DNA of 64,000 nucleotides, taken from contig NZ_CP030827.1 of assembly GCF_003597675.1 (NCBI RefSeq), positions 1,798,001 through 1,862,000 on the forward strand. Direction: 5' to 3'. The DNA is from Neorhizobium sp. NCHU2750 (lineage in GTDB: Bacteria; Pseudomonadota; Alphaproteobacteria; Rhizobiales; Rhizobiaceae). A model generated the notes under the pieces. It saw only the letters and a program-made list of their open reading frames with translations, had not been told where the DNA came from and did no database searches. This document shows positions 45,378-52,582 of the stretch, piece after piece (positions within the stretch are counted from its first letter, which is position 1; each line of letters opens with the position of its first letter). Position numbers and translations under genes: made by a program.

Positions 45378-45609
45378 GACCTTCGACTTTCTCGATTCTT
45401 TCAACCATCTGATCGGCGGCACCACTGACTAGAAAAAGGTTGTCGGAAAGGTTGACCAGTTCGCCAAGGAATTTGACGAACTGCGGTTTCGTGACCCCAA
45501 ACGGTGGCTCAAGATTTACGCGGGCGTCTTGAACCGCATCCGACAGTTCGCAGGACAAGGCATAGGTCGCTTTGGCGAGTGCCTTGTATCCATCTGCATT
45601 AAAAACCAT
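45370..45609 (-). CDS. hypothetical island protein
   Basis: 79 residues from the ATG at 45609 with GAGG nine bases upstream. Mostly helical and acidic at the C-terminus (MVERIEKVEG). No family recognised. It is embedded in the overlapping leftward operon of phage-type genes, with eight bases of overlap to the next gene. Confidence 0.55.
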   Translation of the reverse strand: MVFNADGYKALAKATYALSCELSDAVQDARVNLEPPFGVTKPQFVKFLGELVNLSDNLFLVSGAADQMVERIEKVEGHA

Positions 45610-45617
45610 CTGGCACC

Positions 45618-45839
45618 TCACATTTCAGAAATTCGACGGGCGTCTTCCGCGAAGAACCGGAGCGTCTTGGAATACGAAAGAAGAAATTCCATCCAGTTGG
45701 ACTGTTGCGCGGTAGGCACGGCGTCATGCAGATCGAACGTGCGGCGAAGCTCAAGGGCGGTTTCTTCAAACTTTGTCGAGAGATAGGTCAGCCGCGAAGC
45801 AGTATTCCCGATATGGAGTTCATCAAATTCGAGCATCAT
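45618..45839 (-). CDS. hypothetical island protein
   Basis: 73 residues, predicted helical (SRLTYLSTKFEETALELRRTFDL, WMEFLLSYSKTLRFFAEDARRI). The ATG overlaps the stop of the capsid-cement-like gene by four bases. No family recognised. Confidence 0.55.
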   Translation of the reverse strand: MMLEFDELHIGNTASRLTYLSTKFEETALELRRTFDLHDAVPTAQQSNWMEFLLSYSKTLRFFAEDARRISEM

Positions 45840-46207
45840 GCCTTACCCGCCTTCTCAAACAGAACAGGAATCACAATCCCGGCAGCGGCGGCGGGATTGA
45901 TCGCGGTGCCGAGAATGAAATCGCCAGAAGCGGCGGTCACCGCACGGCCTTCATCGTCGGAGGAAATCGGATCGCCAGCAGTAATGACATCGCCTGCGAT
46001 TAGCTTGCTGATGCCGCCAATGGCGATGCAGGACGCCTGATTTAGATTGGGGTCATCTTGGCAGACGCCGATAGCATCGGCCCCGGCTGTCGAGCGGAGG
46101 AAACCGCCTTCGCCGGACGAAATGACGAACCGATATTGCGCAGAAGCGTCGGAATAGTCGGCGGCTGCGATTAGGGTGATCGTGGAGAGACGTTCTTCAT
46201 ACGCCAT
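45836..46207 (-). CDS. capsid cement / DUF2190-like phage head decoration protein
   Basis: 123 residues. The pattern is that of DUF2190-type cement proteins: a beta-rich chain with GVCQDDPNLNQASCIAIGG, then ISKLIAGDVITAGDPISSD, EGRAVTAASGDFILGTAI and a final IVIPVLF strand. These decorate phage capsids. It is normally found beside a major capsid gene, which is absent here. It overlaps its neighbours by one and four bases. Confidence 0.65.
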   Translation of the reverse strand: MAYEERLSTITLIAAADYSDASAQYRFVISSGEGGFLRSTAGADAIGVCQDDPNLNQASCIAIGGISKLIAGDVITAGDPISSDDEGRAVTAASGDFILGTAINPAAAAGIVIPVLFEKAGKA

Positions 46208-46812
46208 TATGCGATCCTCCCGACTAGTTCAGGGTGAAGGGAGTAGGCCTTGCTAAGTGCTTGCTCGCGAGTCAGGGACGGTTGCGACTTGCGAATGTTT
46301 TCGGCGGCAGCTTCAAGCTGTTCTTCCGCGTCATCGCTTTCGGAGTTCACCTTCTTGATTTTCGCAAGGCTCTCGGTGAAGGTTTTGGCTAGTTCGGCCA
46401 TACCTTCGCGGGCTTCCTGAAGGGCTGACTTCGGACTATCGTCCTTACGATTGGCCGGGGTGATGTAGGCCTTCGAGAGGCGGTCAGAATCGAAAGGGGC
46501 AGATTTCGCAACGGTCGCGGCGTCGATGTTGAGAGACTTCGCTACTTCTGCGGCGGTGTAACCCAACGCCTTCATGTAATCGGCGGTCTGTTCCTGATCG
46601 AACGTCAAGGAAAGGGCAACATCTTCCGACTTGATGACGCGCCAACCGTATTCATCGATTCCATCGCGAATGATCGGGGTGATTTCATCGGCAACAAGTT
46701 CGTCGCCAGATTTCATGACATGGAGAAGATCGATGTCTTTTGACAGTACCTTCGAGCAACCCTTGCGGAGTAGAGCGGCGTCACCGCCAGTTCGGGAAAA
46801 TCCATATTTCAA
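46207..46812 (-). CDS. phage structural-type protein with helical C-terminus
   Basis: 201 residues from a TTG at 46812 with AGGA ten bases upstream. The middle has a possible HTH-like stretch (YTAAEVAKSLNIDAATVAKS). The C-terminal half is charged, coiled-coil-like (GMAELAKTFTESLAKIKK, DDAEEQLEAAAENIRKS), and the ending LTREQALSKAYSLHPELVGRIA resembles ends of phage proteins coded near capsid genes. No exact family; scaffold-like or protease-associated roles are guesses. Confidence 0.5.
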   Translation of the reverse strand: MKYGFSRTGGDAALLRKGCSKVLSKDIDLLHVMKSGDELVADEITPIIRDGIDEYGWRVIKSEDVALSLTFDQEQTADYMKALGYTAAEVAKSLNIDAATVAKSAPFDSDRLSKAYITPANRKDDSPKSALQEAREGMAELAKTFTESLAKIKKVNSESDDAEEQLEAAAENIRKSQPSLTREQALSKAYSLHPELVGRIA

Positions 46813-46823
46813 TTTAAAAAGTC

Positions 46824-47000
46824 CTATTCAGAGATAACGTAAAGGATACTGGGATTTTTGACGGTGAGCGCATCATAGGCAGCTTGCGTCAACTTGATGA
46901 TGGCCACGCCAGTAGAGCCATCAGGTAGCTTTTCGCCGGAGGAGACTATGCGACCGCCGTTCCGGTACATCACGGGCCGATAGATTTTTTCAACACCCAT
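46824..47000 (-). CDS. small phage virion-type protein
   Basis: 58 residues from the ATG at 47000. The ending LTQAAYDALTVKNPSILYVISE follows the pattern (Q-Y-DAL-x-x-K-x-P-x-x-LY-x-I) seen in short phage structural proteins and at ends of tail-associated proteins. It starts four bases after the preceding stop. Function inferred only from that motif. Confidence 0.5.
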   Translation of the reverse strand: MGVEKIYRPVMYRNGGRIVSSGEKLPDGSTGVAIIKLTQAAYDALTVKNPSILYVISE

Positions 47001-47004
47001 GAAC

Positions 47005-47316
47005 CTATGCCTTTTTCCAAGCAATCTTGGCTCGCTGGTTGATCAGCAACTTTTCCGGTACACCTGCCCGGACCAGAATGCGAACACCTTCGGCGGCGTC
47101 GGGAGTTTCCGAAACCGAAACCCAAGCATCGGCGGACGCGTCAACGCGCAGTGTCGCATGACCGAATTTGGCGGATGGAACGGGACCGATAAGGCGGCTT
47201 TCGCCGTCTTTCGCGAGCGTCTCGGAATCGATCAGCATCAGTGCATCAGTTTCGGAGGAGACGGAGCCGACGCGGGCGGATTGGAAAAGAGCGAAATGGA
47301 TGCCTTGAAAGGCCAT
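47005..47316 (-). CDS. small phage virion-associated protein (candidate)
   Basis: 103 residues from the ATG at 47316 with AGGA ten bases upstream. Beta-rich chain with KFGHATLRVDASADAWVSV and a closing GVPEKLLINQRAKIAW strand, a pattern seen in small proteins encoded among head genes of tailed phages. First gene of the leftward operon. Family assignment is by pattern only. Confidence 0.5.
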   Translation of the reverse strand: MAFQGIHFALFQSARVGSVSSETDALMLIDSETLAKDGESRLIGPVPSAKFGHATLRVDASADAWVSVSETPDAAEGVRILVRAGVPEKLLINQRAKIAWKKA

Positions 47317-47697
47317 GCTGAAAATCCTGTTTTGAAATGGGAAAGGGAATGCCGGTCGCGAGGTCACAACGCTCCACCGGCACTCGCAACTCACAGAAGG
47401 GAAAGATGCGAGCCATCAAGGCGCTTTGAGGGACACGCCAAGATTAGGAAAGGGTTGCGGGCCGCGTCCAGCACGGAGACTTCGACCGCCCGCACTCAAC
47501 CGTCGCGGTATGTCCGCCGCGCAGTAGGCTGAGCCGTCCACGCTCAGGCAAGCTGTGCGCAGGTTCATGAAACTTTGGGAGAGATTAGGGAGCGAGAATC
47601 GCTCAATCTATGAGAATAACAATACATGACTTTATGAACAATGTCAATAATAAATTTACTGAAAGAGCATTGTTTTTCATTAATTTTATGTAATGTC
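47317..47697. other. leader region of the virion-type operon
   Basis: A GC-rich stretch (about 47440-47560) has a CTGAGC/GCTCAG hairpin (47529-47534 with 47542-47547), then the sequence turns strongly AT-rich from 47560, with a GAGCGA/TCGCTC hairpin at 47590-47604. It contains no gene. It probably holds the promoter of the leftward operon and the AT-rich part of the origin region described next. Confidence 0.4.
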
Positions 47698-47823
47698 TAC
47701 GAGTAGTACGAGTAGTTACGAGTAATAAATCAACTACCTCTGAGACTCATTTTCCTATTATGATCATTTTTTCATTCTCTGAAGCGACCTGTTTATTACT
47801 CGTAACTACTCGTACTACTCGTA
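47698..47823. repeat. 32-bp perfect inverted repeat of TACGAGTA iterons, candidate replication origin
   Basis: Arms 47698-47729 and 47792-47823 are exact reverse complements around a 62-bp AT-rich spacer. Each arm has three copies of TACGAGTA (starts 47698, 47707, 47717) mirrored as TACTCGTA (47797, 47807, 47816). It lies 56 bp past the primase/helicase stop. Iterons beside a replication gene fit an origin; a very strong terminator is the alternative. Confidence 0.7.
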
Positions 47824-47878
47824 AAATGGAAAAGGGCGACATTTCTGCCGCCCCTTAGATAAAATCAAGTTTCGATTG

Positions 47879-50149
47879 TCATGCCGCGATGGGTTCTGTG
47901 TTTAGAGACTTCAGTTTCCAAACATTGACGTGCTTGTCGCTGTCATATTCAGAAATTAATTTGAGCCCATCGACGATTGCATTTTGTTTTTTGCTAAGGG
48001 CTTTGCCGAGGCTGATTTTTGAAAGCTGATCGCGGCTATTGCTCCCGAATGCGTTAAGGGCATCGCGAAAACGCTCGTTCCGATCATACGCCGCTAGGGC
48101 CTCGCCTATTAAGTCGTTCCTCTCTAGGCGGAAATCGTTAGTCCAGCGCTCCATGAGATCAGCAGAACGGAGACCAACCGTTTCTTTGCCGCAGGGAGCG
48201 CCCTCGCATTCCCACCACGCCGAAACGAACGCTCTAAAGATATTCAGCTTATCGTCACTCTTGCGAGCAACCTCCATTGACTTCAGCGGGTCGTCTTCCC
48301 CAAGCCAGACGAGTGAGGAACGAATATTATCGGACCACTCGCCGAAGCTTCCGAGTGGATCGAGCTTGCCGGGACGGCCAGCGAGAATGTAGGCGCGAAC
48401 AATTGTGAGAATAGCTGCGACGTAACCCGGGCGATCCGCCATGACCATCTTCAAAGGGTTGCTATCGAATTTCCGCTGTTCCGGCTTTTCCGAATTCGGA
48501 TCGAGCGAGATCAAGAGCGCCCGTCGCACCATGTCGCCCGAAACGGTGATACCAATACCCGTGGCAGCGAGCGCGGTCTTGTTTCGGATGATATGTTGAT
48601 CACTGGACCCAAGACGCCGAAGTGTTAGCAGTGGCCGCTCGACTGCCTGACACAAGAATTCTCCACTCAATTCCCCGTTCACGTTGTCGATGACCTGGAA
48701 TTGAGCGCCCTCAAGCAACGGTCCCGCCAGCCGCTTTTCAAGCTCTTCACTTGACCAGCCAGCCGCCGTAACAGGTGCGCGCTCGCCCGACATAATCGCG
48801 GCGGTAATATCAGCGTGGAAACTCTTCCCTGAACCCGCTGCCGGTGCGTTTATTACGTGTATCGGTGCAACCTCCATCGTCGGGCGCAGAACTGGCGTCA
48901 TTAGTAGAGATAGCCCTGCTGACCGAGAACCGTCACCGACATAATCGAACCCCGTCAAGAGAGCCTTTAGCTTCTCTAATGCGGCGATTGCATCGGCCTT
49001 GGACGGCGTTGCGGGCATGTCCGCAGGCAGTTCTAGCGGATCGACTACGAGCAGTCCTGTAGCATCGTCAAAGCCTGCCTTATCCAGAATGCTGCCGTCC
49101 TGCCGTAGCGTCGGGCAGCTAATGACGCCCGCAAGCGTTGGCAGCTTGGCGTCACGGCCGGGGGCAAGCAAGGCCGCAGCGACACGATGCGGCGGATCGG
49201 TTGGCAGATATTGCGTGACAAATTGCTCGCTACCGTCTTCGCCAACCTTTTTGACGCGCTTAGCTTTCTTGAAGACGATGAAGCGCCCCATCGTCTCCAT
49301 GAGGGAGATAGCATCCAGTGCCATCATTCGCACCGATGTCGTTTTCCCATTGTGCGCCGCAGGTAATTCGCTGCGAACAGCGCGCACAAGGCTATTGCCG
49401 CGCACATATACCCCTGACAAGCGATCACGAAGCTCGCGCTCGCTCTTGTCGATCATTTCAATTAAATTGCCATCTGCCACGATCAGAGGCGACCATTTTG
49501 GAGTTGCAGCAATGATCTTCCGCAGCTTGTGTGCGATCTCTTTTGACGAGTGCCCACGCGACGACTGATCGGCGATCCAATCCCGAACGTCTCCCTTGTT
49601 CGGGAGATTAGGTAGGCGGATGATGCGAACTGAAGATGCGCGACCGTAAAGCGCTTTCGCGGCGTTAAGGCAGTGTTTCACGCCGCTTTCGTCCTCGTCC
49701 TGCATAAGCGCGACCGGACGGCCTTCAAGAGCTTCAGTGTATCGCTCTTGCCATTTACCTGCACCGTCATAATTCGTCGTCGAGACAAAGCCGAGGTTCC
49801 TCGTCGCCTTAGCGTCTCCCTCGCCCTCGCAAATGAGAATTACCTCATCCGTATCAGCCGCTTCGATATCCGGCTGATTGTAAAGGGGAACATCAGGGCG
49901 TTCACCTAGATCAGGATTGGCGTCCCACTGCCTCACCGTGAAATCTTGCTGCTGAAGGTTGAACAGTTGCCGATCAGAATTACCGAGCGGGTTTTGGTAA
50001 TATGTTCGGAAGGTCTTGTCGGAGGGATTGTCCTTATTCCGATACTTCACCTTGCGAATGATTTTTCCGTACTCACTATAGTACGACTCTACCTCACTAA
50101 AGTTCTCAAGCGAGGATTCGATCAATTCATAATCGAGGTTATTCGACAT
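47879..50149 (-). CDS. Toprim primase / AAA-type helicase, replication protein
   Basis: 756 residues. N-terminal third: Toprim domain with ILICEGEGDAKA, the DEDESG acidic pair and KGDVRDWIADQ. Middle and C-terminal: an ATPase with Walker A NAPAAGSGKSFHADI and Walker B VIDNVN, followed by an Arg-rich sensor region (SGDMVRRALLISL). The layout resembles satellite and plasmid primase-helicases. No zinc-binding CHC2 start is seen. It probably starts replication at the adjacent iteron repeat. It lies downstream of the AlpA-like gene. Confidence 0.85.
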   Translation of the reverse strand: MSNNLDYELIESSLENFSEVESYYSEYGKIIRKVKYRNKDNPSDKTFRTYYQNPLGNSDRQLFNLQQQDFTVRQWDANPDLGERPDVPLYNQPDIEAADTDEVILICEGEGDAKATRNLGFVSTTNYDGAGKWQERYTEALEGRPVALMQDEDESGVKHCLNAAKALYGRASSVRIIRLPNLPNKGDVRDWIADQSSRGHSSKEIAHKLRKIIAATPKWSPLIVADGNLIEMIDKSERELRDRLSGVYVRGNSLVRAVRSELPAAHNGKTTSVRMMALDAISLMETMGRFIVFKKAKRVKKVGEDGSEQFVTQYLPTDPPHRVAAALLAPGRDAKLPTLAGVISCPTLRQDGSILDKAGFDDATGLLVVDPLELPADMPATPSKADAIAALEKLKALLTGFDYVGDGSRSAGLSLLMTPVLRPTMEVAPIHVINAPAAGSGKSFHADITAAIMSGERAPVTAAGWSSEELEKRLAGPLLEGAQFQVIDNVNGELSGEFLCQAVERPLLTLRRLGSSDQHIIRNKTALAATGIGITVSGDMVRRALLISLDPNSEKPEQRKFDSNPLKMVMADRPGYVAAILTIVRAYILAGRPGKLDPLGSFGEWSDNIRSSLVWLGEDDPLKSMEVARKSDDKLNIFRAFVSAWWECEGAPCGKETVGLRSADLMERWTNDFRLERNDLIGEALAAYDRNERFRDALNAFGSNSRDQLSKISLGKALSKKQNAIVDGLKLISEYDSDKHVNVWKLKSLNTEPIAA

Positions 50150-50236
50150 TATATTTTGCTTGCCTTATAAAGATGCAGCCACAACCCCTTGCTTTCGAAG
50201 CAAAAGTCTGTTATCGTACTGCCGTTGAATAAATAT

Positions 50237-50276
50237 TGCGCCCACGGTTGCCGCCGTATCGGGCGCATTTTTTTTT
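50237..50276 (+). terminator. hairpin with T run on the plus strand between the AlpA-like and primase genes
   Basis: Stem TGCGCCC (50237-50243) / GGGCGCA (50261-50267), with an inner ACGG/CCGT pairing, followed by nine T. As both neighbouring genes run the other way, it may end a short plus-strand RNA starting near 50213, or act on the minus strand as an AlpA-gene hairpin with a poor T run. Confidence 0.6.
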
Positions 50277-50284
50277 GCTAAGAG

Positions 50285-50500
50285 TTAAGCGGCCAAGGCC
50301 CGCTGCTCCCGATCAGCAATGAAGCGCTCCAACGTCCCCTGACGAATGAAGTTCTGCTTCCCTATTTTAAACATCCGGGGAAGCTCGCCCTGCGCCTGAA
50401 GACGATAAACCGATGACCTCGCCAGACCGAAACGGGCTGCTACGTCATCGAGCGAGAGGAGTGTGTGGGGATTTAGCCCCGTTAGTTCAGTTGATTGCAT
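50285..50500 (-). CDS. AlpA family helix-turn-helix regulator / excisionase-like protein
   Basis: 71 residues from the ATG at 50500 with AAGG upstream. A winged-helix MerR/AlpA-like fold is seen: LSLDDVAARFGLARSSVYRLQAQGELPRMFKIGKQNFIR (parts shown). AlpA-type proteins activate excision or the integrase in P4-type islands. It lies at the start of the replication block. Confidence 0.82.
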   Translation of the reverse strand: MQSTELTGLNPHTLLSLDDVAARFGLARSSVYRLQAQGELPRMFKIGKQNFIRQGTLERFIADREQRALAA

Positions 50501-50703
50501 TTCTTGACCTTCATAAAAATAATCACGGACCACCCGAGATTTTCTTTTTGACCGCTTGACGGATGCTCGTTTCCATGTTTTAAAAGTACATAGATCGCCA
50601 AGGGGCGTAATGTATCTGTATAAATCAGAATAATACGCAACCCTCTATAAGACTGACTTTCACCGAATCTGCAAGCAAAAAATTCTTATATTACGTAATT
50701 GTA

Positions 50704-51393
50704 ATGTTTGAGGCATCTAATCGCGCAACCTATCACGTGGGTCTGGCGATGAGAAAATCGAACGAGAACAAACTTCCCGTACTCAAATGGTCGTTGACCG
50801 CCATCGCGGCTTGTATGGGCGCTGTCCTACTGCTCCGGTGGCTCTGCTTCAGTTGGGAAGCCGTCAGCGCGGTAGGTGGTCTGTCTTCGGGAGTATTTGC
50901 CGCTCTTGCCTTCGTGATGGCTCTAAAGGCGGTTTCTGACAACCAACAGTCGATCCGGGAGCAGCAGAGAGAGTTGAAGAAGCAGCGAGAGGCACGCGAA
51001 CAAGCGGATTGGGATGAATTGTTGCGCCTAAGGCTTATCGCGTTTCGGGAATTCTGCTTCCGCACCTTTTGGAATAGCAACAAGTTTGCTGACGAGCAAA
51101 CACACACATTGCTTGAGAAGATGCCAGCAGACCCTAACAATTATTTCTGGCGAGTTTGCAGGGAGATAACGAATAACAGGGGGAACCCTGATTTTGATTG
51201 GTTATTCGGTTTTGGTGAAGCCAAAGTGGACGCAATGAGGGAGGATGTCGCTGAGTTTCGAACGCGGCTCGCTACGATTGCCGACCACAAGCATCACTCA
51301 TCGCCTGCGATTCGGGCATTCCTAGCCGACGCAAAAATTGATCAGGTGCTCGAATTGCTGGAAATAGCCGCCGCTGCTGTCTATCGCCCGTAA
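50704..51393 (+). CDS. membrane-anchored coiled-coil protein, cargo of unknown function
   Basis: 229 residues. Two hydrophobic segments (WSLTAIAACMGAVLLLRWL, and GGLSSGVFAALAFVMALKA) are followed by a charged coiled-coil (IREQQRELKKQREAREQADW) and a helical cytoplasmic part. No family recognised. It is the only plus-strand cargo gene and sits at the right edge, a usual place for defence or fitness genes in satellites. Start is uncertain (50704 or 50749). Confidence 0.65.
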   Translation: MFEASNRATYHVGLAMRKSNENKLPVLKWSLTAIAACMGAVLLLRWLCFSWEAVSAVGGLSSGVFAALAFVMALKAVSDNQQSIREQQRELKKQREAREQADWDELLRLRLIAFREFCFRTFWNSNKFADEQTHTLLEKMPADPNNYFWRVCREITNNRGNPDFDWLFGFGEAKVDAMREDVAEFRTRLATIADHKHHSSPAIRAFLADAKIDQVLELLEIAAAAVYRP

Positions 51394-51423
51394 ATTCGCC
51401 CAATGACCTTGTGGATTTTATGT

Positions 51424-51455
51424 GGAAAGAAAATCGACTTCGGAAAGAAAAATCG
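51424..51455. repeat. GGAAAGAAAA(A)TCG direct repeat at the right end
   Basis: Two near-identical copies, 51424-51436 and 51442-51455, 40 bp inside attR and overlapping the TGTGGAA site. They may be part of the integrase or excision binding area. Confidence 0.4.
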
Positions 51456-51495
51456 GCTTTTATTCAATAAAAACAATTCCAATAATCTAAATGGT

Positions 51496-51509
51496 TGGCG
51501 GATGGGGTG
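51496..51509. repeat. attachment repeat, right (attR), within tRNA-Ser
   Basis: TGGCGGATGGGGTG, the partner of attL at 41459; on the minus strand this is the tRNA-Ser 3' end. Confidence 0.82.
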
Positions 51510-51585
51510 GGATTCGAACCCACGGTACGGTTCCCCGCACGACGGTTTTCAAGACCGTTGCCTTAAACCACTCGGCCACCCATCC
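51496..51585 (-). tRNA. tRNA-Ser (anticodon UGA)
   Basis: 90 bases on the minus strand, from GGATGGG at 51585 to encoded CCA at 51496. The anticodon loop CTTGAAA sits between ACGGT and ACCGT, giving UGA. The long variable arm (GTGCGGGGAACCGTAC) and GTTCGAATC T arm are those of a serine tRNA. The acceptor pairs GGATGGG/CCCATCC. The island has kept it intact. Confidence 0.93.
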
Positions 51586-51630
51586 GGACAGCTCGCCTTT
51601 ATAGGCCAATCGCTTTGCCGTCAACGGCGC

Positions 51631-51679
51631 GCCGGCCTCAGGCCGGCAATGTGGCTCCCGGCCTGACGATACAGGCCGG
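51631..51679. repeat. two GC-rich hairpins downstream of sufA
   Basis: GCCGGCCT-C-AGGCCGGC (51631-51647) and CCGGCCTG/CAGGCCGG with a 6-base loop (51658-51679). They lie between sufA and tRNA-Ser, with no clear T run. Possibly a terminator pair or an intergenic repeat fragment. Confidence 0.5.
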
Positions 51680-51690
51680 CAGAAGGGCCG

Positions 51691-52080
51691 TCAGGCGTGT
51701 GTTTCGGCTTCGCGCTGCTTGGCGAGGGCGGCGAGATCGGCGGGCTTCAGCTCGACCGATTCGCCGCAGCCGCAGGCGGACGTCTGGTTCGGGTTCACGA
51801 AGATGAAGCCGGAGCGCATCTTGGTCGTTTCAAAATCCATCTGGGTGCCGAGCAGATAAAGCACGGCAGACGGTTCGATCCACACCTTGGCACCGTCGCG
51901 CTCGATCATGTCGTCCTTGGCATTGGCCTCGGTCACCAGATCGACCGTATATTCCATGCCGGCGCAGCCGCCCTTCTTGATCCCGACGCGAATGCCCGCG
52001 GCATCCGGACCGGAATTGGAAACGATCTGCTTGACGCGGGCTGCTGCCGCATCGGTCATGGTCATCACTGCAAAGCCCAT
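51691..52080 (-). CDS. sufA: Fe-S carrier SufA (HesB/IscA family)
   Basis: 129 residues from the ATG with AGAGGA upstream. Fe-S ligand cysteines are seen in GGCAGMEY and the C-terminal SACGCGES, the A-type carrier pattern. It receives clusters from SufBCD and passes them to target proteins. Last gene of the leftward suf operon. Confidence 0.93.
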   Translation of the reverse strand: MGFAVMTMTDAAAARVKQIVSNSGPDAAGIRVGIKKGGCAGMEYTVDLVTEANAKDDMIERDGAKVWIEPSAVLYLLGTQMDFETTKMRSGFIFVNPNQTSACGCGESVELKPADLAALAKQREAETHA

Positions 52081-52192
52081 CGGCTCATTCCTCTTCCACA
52101 ACCGGGTTCAAGGCCCGGCGTTTCTGACATCAAATCTAGTCCCGCCGGCTTAACCGATCAATACCAGCCGCCCGCGCAATCTTGAACGCGCG

Positions 52193-52567
52193 TTAATACC
52201 AGCCGACAGCCACCTGCGCCTCTTCCGACATGCGCTCCGGCGTCCACGGCGGATCGAAGGTCATTTCCACCTCCACGCCCGACACGCCCTCGATCGCGCC
52301 AACGGCATTTTCGACCCAGCCCGGCATTTCGCCGGCCACAGGGCAACCGGGCGCCGTCAGCGTCATGGCGATCTTCACCATCCGGTCGTCCTCGATATCG
52401 ATCTTGTAGATCAGCCCGAGCTCGAAGATATCGGCCGGAATTTCCGGGTCGTAGACGGTTTTCAGCGCCGCGATGATATCGTCGGAAAGCCGCGCAAGCT
52501 CCTCTGCCGGAATGGCGGATTCGATGATCCCTTCGCGGGCGTCCCACTTCGGTATGTCTTGGTCCAT
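52193..52567 (-). CDS. sufT: SufT/SufX Fe-S assembly protein (MIP18/DUF59 family)
   Basis: 124 residues from the ATG at 52567. DUF59 motifs are seen in VYDPEIPADIFELGLIYKI and MTLTAPGCPVAGEMP with its conserved Cys. It assists Fe-S cluster maturation. It overlaps nothing and follows sufS by 15 bp. In rhizobial suf operons this gene lies between sufS1 and sufA (sometimes named sufX). Confidence 0.9.
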   Translation of the reverse strand: MDQDIPKWDAREGIIESAIPAEELARLSDDIIAALKTVYDPEIPADIFELGLIYKIDIEDDRMVKIAMTLTAPGCPVAGEMPGWVENAVGAIEGVSGVEVEMTFDPPWTPERMSEEAQVAVGWY

Positions 52568-52582
52568 GGCCGTCAAATGTCC

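Larger units (their letters stand above)
41459..51509. mobile_element. integrated island, candidate phage satellite, in tRNA-Ser(UGA)
   Basis: The element is bounded by a 14-bp direct repeat that equals the 3' end of the tRNA-Ser gene. It encodes a tyrosine integrase at the left end, a resolvase, an AlpA-like protein, a primase/helicase and an operon of small phage-type genes, and is visibly less GC-rich than the flanks. The intact tRNA lies at the right edge. No genes for large terminase, portal, major capsid, tail or lysis are visible, so it cannot form particles alone. Either a satellite using a helper phage or a remnant; intact, overlapping genes favour the former. Confidence 0.8.

Noticed and set aside
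44234..47316. Degraded prophage explanation for the virion-type genes
   Set aside because: All frames are intact with 1-8-base overlaps and suitable ribosome sites and no pseudogenes are visible; decay would be expected to leave broken frames. Not fully excluded.
47698..47823. CRISPR array, suggested by short repeated units in the island
   Set aside because: Units are 8 bp, spaced 9-10 bp and arranged as an inverted repeat with no spacers or cas genes; origin-type iterons fit better.
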